Shown here piece by piece: positions 1 to 8,799 of a DNA stretch of 64,000 nt. How positions within the stretch are numbered: the first letter of the stretch is position 1; each line of letters begins with the position of its first letter. Made by a program: the position numbers and the translations under genes. Source of the DNA: Janthinobacterium lividum (lineage in GTDB: Bacteria; Pseudomonadota; Gammaproteobacteria; Burkholderiales; Burkholderiaceae_D); the NCBI RefSeq assembly GCF_034424625.1, contig NZ_CP139976.1, positions 1,054,001-1,118,000 of the forward strand, given 5' to 3'. The notes beneath the pieces are model-generated. The model saw only the letters and a list, made by a program, of their open reading frames with translations. It was not told the DNA's origin and did no database searches.

Positions 1-667
1 TTTCAGACAGTTTGGTGCGTGCGCGGTTCATCGCTTCGAGCTGGTTGAACGGCCCGATACGCACGCGGTGCAGCACGCCGGCGTCGGTGCTGCGGTCGCT
101 GATGGCCGCTTCGAAGCCGAGCAGCGCCAGTTTGCCGCGCGTGCTTTCGGCGTCCGACATGTCATGGAAGGCGCCGGCCTGCAGATAATAAATCCATTTG
201 TCGCTGGCTGCATCGGCCTTGGCCTCTTTTGCGTCGGCCTTGGCTTGCGGCGCGGGCGCCGCTGGTGCTGCCGCCGGCGTTTTCGGCGCCGGCTTGTCCT
301 TCAATGTACCGATCAATTCCTGCAGCGCGTCCGGCGGCGGCGCCTTCGGCTGCTGCGCTGGCGCCGGCGCAGCAGGCTGCGTTGGCGTGACGATCTCGCG
401 CGGCTCCTTGGAGAAGTCGCGCGCCGCTTCCTTGGCTGCTTCCTTGTTGCCGTACATCGGCTTGTTCGGGTCGGCGATCTGGCCGGCCGTCGGTTCGGTC
501 GATTTGCCGGCCTTGCCCGACTTGTCGGTGAAAGGCGAGGCGCCCTTGGTGATCACCAGGGCGACCACCACGGCAATGCCCAGGCCGATGACCAGGCCAA
601 TGATGATGCCGACCAGGGTATTGCCCTGCTGGCGCCGGGTCGAAGAGAAACGGGAAGCGTGATTCAT
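1..667 (-). CDS. SPOR-domain cell-division/peptidoglycan-binding protein (FtsN-like), 3' end off window
   Basis: The reading frame opens with ATG at 665-667 on the minus strand and runs off the left edge, giving about 222 codons. Residues 1-15 are basic and polar. One membrane segment follows (about 17-41, NTLVGIIIGLVIGLGIAVVV), then a long Pro/Ala/Lys-rich linker (about 45-155). A SPOR domain begins near residue 157 (KWIYYLQAGAFHDMSDAEST and a later RVRIGPFN). This is the FtsN-type layout: short cytoplasmic tail, one membrane pass, flexible periplasmic spacer and a SPOR domain that binds denuded septal glycan. The start lies 20 bases after the argS stop on the same strand, so the two are probably co-transcribed. 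The SPOR assignment is firm; identity as the true FtsN is inference. Confidence 0.85.
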   Translation of the reverse strand, partial: MNHASRFSSTRRQQGNTLVGIIIGLVIGLGIAVVVALVITKGASPFTDKSGKAGKSTEPTAGQIADPNKPMYGNKEAAKEAARDFSKEPREIVTPTQPAAPAPAQQPKAPPPDALQELIGTLKDKPAPKTPAAAPAAPAPQAKADAKEAKADAASDKWIYYLQAGAFHDMSDAESTRGKLALLGFEAAISDRSTDAGVLHRVRIGPFNQLEAMNRARTKLSE

Positions 668-687
668 TGACTGTTAGACCTTCGCGA

Positions 688-2397
688 TTACATTTTGTTT
701 GGCGCGGACACGCCGATCAGTGCCAGGCCGTTGCGCAGTACCTGGCGCGCGGCGATGACGAGGGCCAGGCGGGCCATCTTGACGGCTTCGTCCTCGACCA
801 GCACTTTTTCGGCGAAGTAGAAGCTGTGCAGGTTGGCGGCCAGGTCGCGCAGGTAGAAGGCGACCTGGTGCGGGCCCAGTTCCGCTTGCGCGCGCGCCAG
901 CATTTCCGGGTAGGCGGCCAGGGTCGCCAGCAGGGTCGCTTCGGTCGGCGCTGTCAGGGGAGACAAGTCGACGCCGGCGACCGTGCTGGCATCGCCGCCC
1001 CAGTTTTCCAGGATGCGGCAGATGCGCGCATGCGCGTACTGCACGTAATAGACCGGGTTTTCATCGGTGGTTTTCAGCGCCACGTCGACGTCGAAGACGA
1101 ATTCCGTGTCGGCCTTGCGCGAGATCAGGAAGAAGCGCACGGCGTCGCGGCCCTTGGCGATGTCACCGCCGCCCGACCATTCGATCAGGTCGCGCACGGT
1201 CACGTAGGAGCCGGCGCGCTTCGAAATCTTGACTTCTTCGCCGTCCTTCATGACGGTGACCATCTTGTGCAGCACGTAGTCGGGGTAGCCTTGCGGGATG
1301 CCCATGTCGACGGCCTGCAGGCCGGCGCGCACGCGCGCGATGGTGCCGTGGTGGTCGCTGCCCTGGATATTGATGGCCTGCACGAAGCCGCGCTGCCATT
1401 TCACCAGGTGATAGGCCACGTCAGGCACGAAATACGTGTAGGTGCCGTCCGTCTTGCGCATCACGCGGTCCTTGTCGTCGCCGAAGTCGGTGGTGCGCAG
1501 CCACAGCGCGCCATCCTGTTCGTAGGTGTGGCCCGCCTTGATCAGGGTTTCCACGGCGCTGTTGACCTTGCCGTCCGCATACAGCGACGATTCCAGATAG
1601 TAATTGTCGAACTTCACGCCAAACGCCTGCAAGTCGATGTCCTGTTCATTGCGCAGGTAGGTGACGGCGAACGGGCGGATCGAATCGATGTCTTCCACGT
1701 TGCCATTGGCCGTAGCAGGCTGGCCATCGCTGGCCGAGACCGTCTTGCCGGCCTTGAAGTCGTTGGCGATGTCGTCGATGTAGTCGCCGTTGTAGGCGGA
1801 CTCGGGCCATTCGGCGTCGCCCGGCTTGAAGCCGCGCGCGCGCGCCTGCACGGAATTGGCCAGGGTCTGGATCTGCACGCCTGCGTCGTTATAGTAGAAC
1901 TCGCGCGTCACCTGGTAGCCTTGCGCGTCGAACAGCGAGGACAGGGCGTCGCCCAGGGCTGCCTGGCGGCCGTGGCCCACGTGCAGCGGGCCGGTCGGGT
2001 TGGCCGAGACGAATTCCAGGATGACTTGCTTGCCGGCGCCTGCCGTGCTGCGGCCATAGCTGTCGGCCTCGCTCAAGATGGTGTTGACCACGGCTTGCTT
2101 GGCGGCGGCGGAGACGCGCACGTTGATGAAGCCGGGGCCGGCGATTTCCACTGCCTCGACCAGGCCCTTGCCGGCCGGATTGGCCAGCACGGCCGCAACG
2201 ATGGTTTGTGCCAGTTCGCGGGGATTCTGTTTCAGCTGCTTGGCCAGTTGCATGGCGATATTGCAGGCGACGTCGCCATGCGATGCATCGCGTGGTCGCT
2301 CGAGCACTACGCTAGGCGCAAGCGAAGTGCCGGCCAGGACGGGAGCGAGGGCGGCCTGGAACAGGGCGATGATTTCTTGTTTCTGTTGGGCGAGCAT
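688..2397 (-). CDS. argS: Arginyl-tRNA synthetase
   Basis: This 569-residue class I aminoacyl-tRNA synthetase charges tRNA-Arg in the cytoplasm. The N-terminal tRNA D-loop recognition domain (about 1-95) precedes the Rossmann domain. The HIGH signature appears as HVGH within [19 protein letters not shown] (about residue 135). As is usual in ArgRS, KMSKS is replaced by a weakly related segment ([13 protein letters not shown], about residue 405). The C-terminal anticodon-binding DALR domain closes the protein with [16 protein letters not shown]. Length matches the family. The SPOR-domain gene follows 20 bases downstream. A TATAAT-type -10 lies about 95 bases upstream. Confidence 0.97.
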   Translation of the reverse strand: MLAQQKQEIIALFQAALAPVLAGTSLAPSVVLERPRDASHGDVACNIAMQLAKQLKQNPRELAQTIVAAVLANPAGKGLVEAVEIAGPGFINVRVSAAAKQAVVNTILSEADSYGRSTAGAGKQVILEFVSANPTGPLHVGHGRQAALGDALSSLFDAQGYQVTREFYYNDAGVQIQTLANSVQARARGFKPGDAEWPESAYNGDYIDDIANDFKAGKTVSASDGQPATANGNVEDIDSIRPFAVTYLRNEQDIDLQAFGVKFDNYYLESSLYADGKVNSAVETLIKAGHTYEQDGALWLRTTDFGDDKDRVMRKTDGTYTYFVPDVAYHLVKWQRGFVQAINIQGSDHHGTIARVRAGLQAVDMGIPQGYPDYVLHKMVTVMKDGEEVKISKRAGSYVTVRDLIEWSGGGDIAKGRDAVRFFLISRKADTEFVFDVDVALKTTDENPVYYVQYAHARICRILENWGGDASTVAGVDLSPLTAPTEATLLATLAAYPEMLARAQAELGPHQVAFYLRDLAANLHSFYFAEKVLVEDEAVKMARLALVIAARQVLRNGLALIGVSAPNKM

Positions 2398-2773
2398 GAG
2401 CAGGATGGCGGTGGAACCGCGTTAAGAATGAATAGAATGAATCAAAAAGCAAAACGGACGGCAAGTACCCAAGCCGCCCAGACTGCGTTAATTATACTGG
2501 TTTGCTGCCGGGAACAATACGCCAGCCGGCAGTGTCCCCGCGCCGGCGTGTTTCACGATATTATCAGGACAGCATGCCCATGTTGGTGCACGAAAACATC
2601 AGCATGGGACATTCTGCTTGTATATATGCAGTTTTTTGCCGCAATTTACATGTATCGCTGCAATCGCTTGGGTCAGAGGGCGCCACAAACGCTACAATCG
2701 ACCCTTTATTGATGACGCGCGGCCGCGACTTTGCCACCATGCAGCCCGCCGCGCGCAGCCACACCGGATAACT
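2398..2773. other. Divergent intergenic region between argS and rsmB
   Basis: This 376-base gap separates the divergently transcribed argS and rsmB. It is more AT-rich than the flanking genes. It holds a minus-strand TATAAT at 2491-2496 facing argS and a plus-strand TACAAT at 2693-2698 facing rsmB, preceded by TTGGGT at 2668-2673 with a long 19-base spacer. Plus-strand reading frames entering the gap have no gene-like content, and I see no RNA gene. Confidence 0.6.
2491..2496 (-). promoter_or_regulatory. Predicted -10 element for argS
   Basis: The minus strand reads CAGTATAAT, a perfect sigma-70 -10 hexamer about 95 bases upstream of the argS start. No good -35 is visible at 16-18 bases spacing (best TATTGT). 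Confidence 0.4.
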
Positions 2774-4195
2774 ATGAACAAGCGCCCCACGCTGAAATTG
2801 AAAACCAAGCCGGCGCCAGGCCAGGCTCCTGCCGCACCGAAACTGCGTCCCAGCTACCATCCCGACCTGAAACCGGTCTTGCAGCCAGGCTTCCAACCCG
2901 ATTTGCGTGCCGATTCGCTGGCGTTTTGCCTGCTCGGCGCGGCCAATGCCGTGGCGCAAGTGCGCACGGGCACGGCCCTGCCGCAGGCGCTGGCCAAGGT
3001 GTTTGCGCAATCGAACGCCAGCCCGCAGGCGCGCGGCGCCATCCAGGATATTTCCTACCGTACCATGCGCCAGCTAGGCCGCAGCGAAACCCTGGTCGGC
3101 CTGATGACGTCGAAGGCGCCCGAGCCGCCGATGCTGGCCGCCCTGCTGTGCTGCGCGCTGTCGCTGATGTCCGCCGAGCCGGGCGAACAGCCGTACGAAG
3201 AATTCACGGTGGTCGACCAGGCCGTCACGGTCGCCACCTCGCACCCCGACCTGGCGCATGCCAAGGGCATGGTGAATGCCGTCTTGCGTCGTTTCTTGCG
3301 CGAGCGCAAGTCCTTGCTGGAAGCGGCCCTGCAGCAACCTTTGGCGCAATGGAATTATCCGCAGTGGTGGATCGACTCGCTGCGCCTGGCCTATCCGCGC
3401 GACTGGCAAGCCATTCTGACGGCCGGCAATGCCGTGCCGCCATTGACTTTGCGCGTGAATCGCCGCAAGAGCACGGTCGAAGCGTATCTGGCCGTGCTGG
3501 CCGAGGCGGGCATTGCCGCGCGCCAGGTGGGGCCGTTCGCCGTGCGCCTGGACAAGCCGATCGGCGTGGCCTTGATCCCCGGCTTCGAGCAGGGCGTCGT
3601 TTCCGTGCAGGATGCTGGCGCGCAATTGGCCGCGCCGCTGCTGGATTTGCAGGATGGCATGCGCGTGCTGGACGCCTGCGCGGCGCCGGGCGGCAAGACG
3701 TGCCATATCCTTGAGCTGGCCGACGTGCAGGTGACTGCCATCGATGCGGACGCCAAGCGCCTGCCGCGCATCGCGGAAAACCTCGAGCGCCTGGGCCTGG
3801 ACGCCACCTTGAAGGCGCAGGATGCGCAATCGAGCGCGTGGTGGGATGGCCAGCAGTTCGACCGCATCCTGGCCGACGTGCCATGCACGGCTTCGGGCAT
3901 CGTGCGCCGCCATCCTGATATCCGCTGGTTGCGCCGCAAGGGCGATGCGTTCCAACTTGCAACACTTTCATCCAAAATTCTGGACAACCTGTGGCAGATG
4001 CTGCGCCCCGATGGTAAATTGCTGTTCGTGACATGTTCATTGTGGCCGCAAGAGTCCGAGGCACAGGCGGCGGCATTTGCGGTACGCAATAATGCAACCC
4101 GATTGACAGCGCCTGGCCAGCTGTTGCCGACTGGCAGCGCGGAGCAGGACCACGACGGTTTGTTCTATGCGCTATTCCAAAAAAATGCGGCTTGA
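2774..4195 (+). CDS. rsmB: 16S rRNA (cytosine-967-C5)-methyltransferase RsmB
   Basis: The protein has 473 residues from the ATG at 2774. An in-frame ATG at 2618 would add 52 residues of unrelated composition, so the internal start is preferred. RsmB makes m5C967 in 16S rRNA using S-adenosylmethionine. A NusB-like helical RNA-binding domain (about 45-195) precedes the Rossmann methyltransferase domain. The SAM loop is ACAAPGGKTCH, the first conserved cysteine lies in LADVPCTASGIVRRHPDI, and the catalytic-site cysteine is in FVTCSLWPQE near the C-terminus. The N-terminal 35 residues are Lys/Pro-rich. A DUF4390 gene and the ntrYX pair follow on the same strand, an arrangement typical of betaproteobacteria. 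Confidence 0.95.
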   Translation: MNKRPTLKLKTKPAPGQAPAAPKLRPSYHPDLKPVLQPGFQPDLRADSLAFCLLGAANAVAQVRTGTALPQALAKVFAQSNASPQARGAIQDISYRTMRQLGRSETLVGLMTSKAPEPPMLAALLCCALSLMSAEPGEQPYEEFTVVDQAVTVATSHPDLAHAKGMVNAVLRRFLRERKSLLEAALQQPLAQWNYPQWWIDSLRLAYPRDWQAILTAGNAVPPLTLRVNRRKSTVEAYLAVLAEAGIAARQVGPFAVRLDKPIGVALIPGFEQGVVSVQDAGAQLAAPLLDLQDGMRVLDACAAPGGKTCHILELADVQVTAIDADAKRLPRIAENLERLGLDATLKAQDAQSSAWWDGQQFDRILADVPCTASGIVRRHPDIRWLRRKGDAFQLATLSSKILDNLWQMLRPDGKLLFVTCSLWPQESEAQAAAFAVRNNATRLTAPGQLLPTGSAEQDHDGLFYALFQKNAA

Positions 4196-4238
4196 GCGAT
4201 TCGTCGATACTTATCCTACGGACTACACCGGCACACTT

Positions 4239-4799
4239 GTGACAACACGACTCTTCCGACTCCTGGCCCTGCTGCTGATGCTGGCATGTACCATGCCACG
4301 CGCGCATGCCGCCGACATGGTCGAGATCACCCGTGCCTACATCGAGTCGAGCGAAGAGGGCTACAAGCTGGCCGCCACGTATTCCTTCGAGCTCAATCAC
4401 GACCTCGATGATGCGGTACAGCATGGCGTGCCGCTGTATTTCACGACCGAAATCGAACTGACCCGGCCCCGCTGGTACTGGTTCGATGAAAAAGCCATCG
4501 TGGCGCGCCAGACCAGCAAGCTGTCCTACAACGTGCTGACGCGCCAGTATCACGTGTCGGGCGTGGGCTTGCAGCAAAGTTTCCCCACCCTCGACGATGC
4601 GCTGTTCCTGATCCGCCGTCCCAGCCGCTGGCTGGTGGCGCGGCGCGGCGAGCTGAAAGTGGGGCAGACATATAACGTCACCTTGCGCATGGGCATGGAC
4701 CGCGACTACCTGCCCAAGCCGATACAAGTCAATGCCTTCAATAACAGCGACTGGCGCCTGGCTTCGAATAAAAAAACCTTCTTGTATACGGCGGAGTAG
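4239..4799 (+). CDS. DUF4390 domain-containing secreted protein
   Basis: This is a conserved protein of unknown function, about 186 residues from the GTG at 4239. The reading frame is open back to ATG 4167, but that start would overlap the rsmB end and place a charged segment before the signal peptide. Starting at GTG gives a clean Sec signal (basic VTTRLFR, hydrophobic LLALLLMLAC, AHA-A cleavage). The mature part is beta-rich with conserved features such as RPRWYWFDEK and the C-terminal NNSDWRLASNKKTFLY. DUF4390 genes regularly sit directly before ntrY-type kinases, and here the stop codon overlaps the ntrY GTG by one base. Start choice is inference. Confidence 0.8.
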   Translation: MTTRLFRLLALLLMLACTMPRAHAADMVEITRAYIESSEEGYKLAATYSFELNHDLDDAVQHGVPLYFTTEIELTRPRWYWFDEKAIVARQTSKLSYNVLTRQYHVSGVGLQQSFPTLDDALFLIRRPSRWLVARRGELKVGQTYNVTLRMGMDRDYLPKPIQVNAFNNSDWRLASNKKTFLYTAE

Positions 4800-7096
4800 T
4801 GAGTCAAGCATTGCGCTATCTGCTGGTAGTGGGCGGCGGCATCGTCAGTATCCTGCTGTTCCTGCTGGCGTCGGCTTCCGATAATTCCGGCTTTTTCGAC
4901 CGCTACTACACCTGGCTGCTGGGCTTGAACGCGGCCGTGGCCGTGTCCCTGCTGGCGCTGGTGGGCATTTCCCTGGCGCGCCTGTACGCGCGCTACAAGA
5001 GCGGCAAGTTCGGCTCCAAGCTGATGACGCGCCTGGTGATGCTGTTTGCCGCCGTCGGCATTCTGCCGGGCCTGGTGATTTTCCTTGTTTCCGTGCAATT
5101 CGTCTCCCATTCCATCGAATCCTGGTTCAACGTCAAGATCGAAGCGGCGCTGGAATCGGGGATTGAACTGGGCCGTGCCGGCCTCGATGCGGCACTGGTC
5201 GAGCTCGACCACCGGGGCCGCAAGGCCGTCGAAGAACTGGGCGCCGACCCGGTGGCCGGCCCGGCCGTGCTGACCAGCCTGCTGCGCGAAGAGGGCATGC
5301 AAAATGTCATGCTTGTCAGCGGCGACGGCGTGCTGCTGGCCAGCGCCGGGCCGCATAGCGCAGCCGACTTGCCGACGCCGGCCATGCTGGTGCAGGCGGC
5401 CTTGCCGGCCGGCTATGCCTCCGCCGAGGGCGGGCTGGAGCTGCACGACGATGGCACGGAGTCAGGCGGCGGCGGTTTCCGCTCGGGCTTGCCGGCGTCG
5501 GTGGAAACGGCGGCCAGCCTGCGCCTGCGCGTGCTGGTGGCCGTGCCGGGGCCTTCCGTCTCGCCCCGCTACCTGCAATTGCTGCAATCGGTACCGCCCA
5601 AGCTGGCGACGAATGGCGAAGTGCTGCGCGCCGCCTACAGCGAATACAAGGAACGTTTCGTCGCGCGCGTGGGACTGCGCAAGATGTACATGGAAATCCT
5701 CACCTTGACCTTGCTGCTGGCCATCTTTGGCGCCATCGGCAGCGCTTTCCTGATCGCGGGCAACCTGGCCCAGCCCCTGCTGCTGCTGGCCGAAGGCACG
5801 CGCGCCGTAGCCGAGGGCGACCTGTCGCCGCGCCCCATCGTCGCCACCAAGGATGAACTGGGTACCCTGACGCAGTCGTTCAACATCATGACGCGCCAGC
5901 TGCTCGATGCGCGCACGGCCGTGGAAAGCAACCGCGCCGCCCTGCAAAACGCCAAGGCCCACCTGGAATCGGTGCTGGCGAACATGTCGGCCGGCGTGAT
6001 GGTGCTCGACGGCGATTTCAAGCTGGTGACCTGCAACGAGTCGGTCGAGCGCATCCTGCAGCATTCGGGCATGAGCATGGTGGGCCAGCCGCTGGCGCAT
6101 ATTGCTGGAATGGAAGAATTTGGCGGCGCCATCATCAGCGCCTTCACGGCGCAAAGCGCGCAATCGGCATCGGGCCGCAACCAGCAGCGCCTGCACTGGC
6201 AGCGCCAGATCGAGATTCCCCGACGCCTGGGCAGCAGTGCCGACGAGCATGACATCACTTTGCTGGCGCGGGGCTCGCGCCTGCCGCTGGAGTCCGGCAG
6301 CGGTTACATCGTCGTGTTCGATGATATTTCCGACGTGATTTCCGCGCAGCGCTCGATCGCCTGGGGCGAAGTGGCGCGCCGCCTGGCGCATGAAATCAAG
6401 AATCCGCTCACGCCGATCCAGCTGTCGGCCGAGCGCCTGCAGATGAAGCTCGAAGGCAAGCTGGAGCAGCCGGACGCCGACCTGCTCAGTCGCGCCACCA
6501 CCACCATCGTCAAGCAGGTCGATGCGATGAAGCGCATGGTCGACGACTTCCGCGACTATGCGCGCACGCCGCCGGCCGTGCTCACGCCGCTGCGCTTGAA
6601 CGAGCTGATCGAAGAGATACTGAACCTGTACCTGCGCGGCGACGATGGCGACATCATCCACCCGCTGCTGGCGCCGAATCTGCCGATGGTGATGGGCGAT
6701 CCGACCCAATTGCGCCAGGTGATCCATAACCTGCTGCAGAATGCGCAGGACGCGATGACCGACTTGCCGCCGGACTCGCCGCATCCGCGGATTGACGTAA
6801 GGACGGAAGCAATTCATTATCGCAGTGCGGACGGCGGCGTGAATATCGCCGTGCGGCTGGCCATCAGCGACAATGGCCCTGGTTTCGCGCCAAAAATCCT
6901 GGCGCGGGCTTTCGAGCCGTATGTGACCTCGAAGGCGCGCGGCACGGGATTGGGCCTGGCGATGGTCAAGAAAATTATCGATGAACACGGCGGACGCATC
7001 GATATCGAGAACCGGGTCGACGGCAATGGCGCTTCGGTGGTCATTTTGCTGTTAAAGTTAGCTCCCGACACTCCTGCCCAGGAATTCCTGGCGTGA
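4799..7096 (+). CDS. ntrY: NtrY-like membrane sensor histidine kinase
   Basis: The protein has 765 residues and starts with GTG overlapping the previous stop by one base. Three hydrophobic segments lie near residues 6-27, 37-58 and 78-102. An extracytoplasmic region and a fourth segment (about 300-322) precede a HAMP domain (VAEGDLSPRPIVATKDELGT). A PAS domain follows (about 390-500, SVLANMSAGVMVLDGDFKLV). HisKA holds the phospho-accepting histidine in RRLAHEIKNPLTPIQLSAER. The ATPase domain shows the N box (HNLLQNAQDAM), G1 (SDNGPGF) and G2 (GTGLGLAMVKKII). This is the NtrY layout, a kinase linked in other proteobacteria to nitrogen, redox or envelope control. The response regulator lies 98 bases downstream. 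Confidence 0.93.
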   Translation: MSQALRYLLVVGGGIVSILLFLLASASDNSGFFDRYYTWLLGLNAAVAVSLLALVGISLARLYARYKSGKFGSKLMTRLVMLFAAVGILPGLVIFLVSVQFVSHSIESWFNVKIEAALESGIELGRAGLDAALVELDHRGRKAVEELGADPVAGPAVLTSLLREEGMQNVMLVSGDGVLLASAGPHSAADLPTPAMLVQAALPAGYASAEGGLELHDDGTESGGGGFRSGLPASVETAASLRLRVLVAVPGPSVSPRYLQLLQSVPPKLATNGEVLRAAYSEYKERFVARVGLRKMYMEILTLTLLLAIFGAIGSAFLIAGNLAQPLLLLAEGTRAVAEGDLSPRPIVATKDELGTLTQSFNIMTRQLLDARTAVESNRAALQNAKAHLESVLANMSAGVMVLDGDFKLVTCNESVERILQHSGMSMVGQPLAHIAGMEEFGGAIISAFTAQSAQSASGRNQQRLHWQRQIEIPRRLGSSADEHDITLLARGSRLPLESGSGYIVVFDDISDVISAQRSIAWGEVARRLAHEIKNPLTPIQLSAERLQMKLEGKLEQPDADLLSRATTTIVKQVDAMKRMVDDFRDYARTPPAVLTPLRLNELIEEILNLYLRGDDGDIIHPLLAPNLPMVMGDPTQLRQVIHNLLQNAQDAMTDLPPDSPHPRIDVRTEAIHYRSADGGVNIAVRLAISDNGPGFAPKILARAFEPYVTSKARGTGLGLAMVKKIIDEHGGRIDIENRVDGNGASVVILLLKLAPDTPAQEFLA

Positions 7097-7194
7097 GGGT
7101 CTGGTTTAGTATTTAAAACACTAATAAAATCATAGTTGTCCGCCGCGTGCATCTTGTGCGCGACGGCCGGCGAAATGAGGAAGGCAAGACACGA

Positions 7195-7914
7195 ATGGCA
7201 AACATACTCGTAGTGGATGATGAAATGGGTATCCGTGAGTTGCTCTCGGAAATTTTGGGCGACGAAGGACATGCTATCCAGCTGGCCGAAAATGCGCAGC
7301 AGGCGCGCGAAGCGCGTGCCGCCGGTGCGCCGGATCTGGTATTGCTGGATATCTGGATGCCCGACACCGACGGCGTCACCCTGCTCAAGGAGTGGCAGCG
7401 CGACGGCTTGCTGACCATGCCGGTAATCATGATGTCGGGCCATGCCACCATCGATACGGCGGTCGAGGCGACGCGCATCGGCGCCATGAACTTCCTGGAG
7501 AAACCGATTGCCCTGCAAAAACTGCTGAAGGCGGTCCAGCAAGGCTTGACGCGGGCACAGGAAACCGTGCGCGCGCCGAGCGTGGCGCCGCGTCCCGTGG
7601 CACCCGTGGTGGCCGAGGAAAGCAGCCATCCCGTGCCCAGCTTTGGCGGCAGCGCGCCGCAACAGCTGATGGTACGCCCGGGCATCGCCGTACCGGCTGT
7701 GGCCGAAGGCCATGGCTACAACCTGTCGTTCGACTTGCCCCTGCGCGAGGCGCGCGACGCGTTCGAGCGCATGTATTTCGAACACCACCTGGGGCGCGAA
7801 GGCGGCAGCATGACCCGCGTGGCGGAAAAAACGGGCCTCGAACGCACCCATTTGTACCGCAAGCTGAAACAGCTGGGCGTCGAACCGGGCAAGCTGGCCA
7901 AGAAAAGCCTGTGA
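7195..7914 (+). CDS. NtrX-like response regulator lacking the AAA+ domain
   Basis: The protein has 239 residues from ATG 7195, preceded by AGGAAGG; an upstream in-frame GTG at 7147 has no ribosome site. Residues 1-120 form a complete receiver domain: acidic pair D8/D9, phospho-acceptor D52 (LVLLDIWMPD), SGHAT switch segment and LEKPI lysine. A Pro/Ala-rich linker (about 121-180) leads straight to a Fis-type DNA-binding helix-turn-helix (about 184-239, MTRVAEKTGLERTHLYRKLK). Canonical NtrX has a sigma-54-contacting AAA+ ATPase of about 240 residues between these parts. It is absent here, with no frameshift visible. The regulator therefore cannot remodel RpoN and probably acts by simple DNA binding. 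It pairs with the NtrY kinase upstream. Confidence 0.9.
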   Translation: MANILVVDDEMGIRELLSEILGDEGHAIQLAENAQQAREARAAGAPDLVLLDIWMPDTDGVTLLKEWQRDGLLTMPVIMMSGHATIDTAVEATRIGAMNFLEKPIALQKLLKAVQQGLTRAQETVRAPSVAPRPVAPVVAEESSHPVPSFGGSAPQQLMVRPGIAVPAVAEGHGYNLSFDLPLREARDAFERMYFEHHLGREGGSMTRVAEKTGLERTHLYRKLKQLGVEPGKLAKKSL

Positions 7915-8312
7915 CGGCAGCCGTGCGGCGTCCGACGCCGCTGACCCTGGTCAGCGGTGGACGCGCCGCCGGGCGCGAGGCGGCCATCGCGCAAGCCTTG
8001 CCGCCGGACCAGCCGGCCGCCGTGATCCTTGAAGGATTGGCTGACGGTAACGGCATCCTGGCCTACCTGGCCGAGCAAGTTTCTCCATCCCCATCATTTC
8101 CATTGCAACTGTTGCGCATCGCGCCCGGTTGCCTGTGCTGCAGCGGCAATCTCGTATTGCGTGTAACATTGAATCGTCTGCTGCGCCATCCACCCGCGCG
8201 CTTGTTCATCAGCCTGGCCGACGCCTCGCACATCGAACAATTGCGCACCTGGCTCACCGCCAGTCCCTACGATGCCCTGCTGGCGCTGCAAGCAGACATG
8301 GTGGTTTCCTGA
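7911..8312 (+). CDS. Small G3E/CobW-GTPase-like protein with decayed P-loop
   Basis: This 133-residue protein starts with GTG inside the ntrX-like stop (GTGA overlap), so translation is probably coupled. It resembles only the first part of a G3E (CobW/YjiA) metal-chaperone GTPase. The opening strand TLVSGGRAAGREAAIAQAL sits where a Walker A loop belongs but has R22-E23 instead of Lys-Ser/Thr. The hallmark metal-binding motif is kept as GCLCCSGNL (Cys74, Cys76, Cys77). A segment LFISLADASHIEQL follows. The base-recognition part and C-terminal CobW domain are missing. Nucleotide hydrolysis looks unlikely; metal or zinc sensing through the CxCC motif is possible. Function is unknown. Confidence 0.7.
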   Translation: MTAAVRRPTPLTLVSGGRAAGREAAIAQALPPDQPAAVILEGLADGNGILAYLAEQVSPSPSFPLQLLRIAPGCLCCSGNLVLRVTLNRLLRHPPARLFISLADASHIEQLRTWLTASPYDALLALQADMVVS

Positions 8313-8464
8313 CGATTTCCTGATCGACTTACCGCAAGCGCAGTTTGCATCTCGTTACAACTCTGTAGCCCGCAGGGTGGCATGGCCGCTTGAAATGGCG
8401 CCGTGTAACCCCACCTCTGTTCTGACACCGCAGGAGCTTCTCCTGCTTGAGCGAAGGATGCAAA

Positions 8465-8722
8465 ATGAACCTGATCTATAACAGCGAACAATATAGCGTC
8501 GTGGAATTCGGCGTCGATGGCAACCTGGAAGCCTTGCGCTTTGGCGGCTATGAAATCGTCGACAAGGGGGGCAAGCGGGAAACGTTTATCGCCGGCATCC
8601 TTGCGCAAAACTTCCGCCGCGACGTGACGGAGCTGATCGCCAGCGAACCCAGCATGGAAGAGATCGATGAATTTTTGGGCAGCTATGATTCCCTCATGAG
8701 CCAGCCTGTGCTGTTGCATTAG
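8465..8722 (+). CDS. DUF3567 domain-containing protein
   Basis: This is an 85-residue acidic soluble protein starting at ATG 8465 behind GAAGGATG. An in-frame start 18 bases upstream is less likely. It reads MNLIYNSEQYSVVEFGVDG and later FIAGILAQNFRRDVTELIA, the pattern of the DUF3567 family found mainly in Burkholderiales. There is no signal peptide, membrane segment or cysteine motif. Its function is unknown. The 152-base gap before it contains a short GCAGGAGCTTCTCCTGC hairpin and no gene. Confidence 0.85.
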   Translation: MNLIYNSEQYSVVEFGVDGNLEALRFGGYEIVDKGGKRETFIAGILAQNFRRDVTELIASEPSMEEIDEFLGSYDSLMSQPVLLH

Positions 8723-8735
8723 GGTGATGGCTATC

Positions 8736-8774
8736 GCCGCCATACCAATCCGCCAGGCGGCGTGGTATGGTGGC
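8736..8774. repeat. Intergenic stem-loop
   Basis: Twelve-base arms (8736-8747 and 8763-8774, GCCGCCATACCA / TGGTATGGTGGC) pair with one G-U wobble and enclose a smaller CCGCC/GGCGG hairpin. No T-tract follows, so it is not a standard terminator. It lies 26 bases before the amidotransferase start. Confidence 0.5.
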
Positions 8775-8799
8775 CGTGTTATCCCGCTGCAAACAGACC

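Noticed and set aside
667..2712. A 681-codon plus-strand open frame antisense to argS
   Set aside because: It is a shadow of argS caused by GC-rich third positions; it has no ribosome site, and its composition (His/Arg/Gln/Val-rich) is not protein-like.
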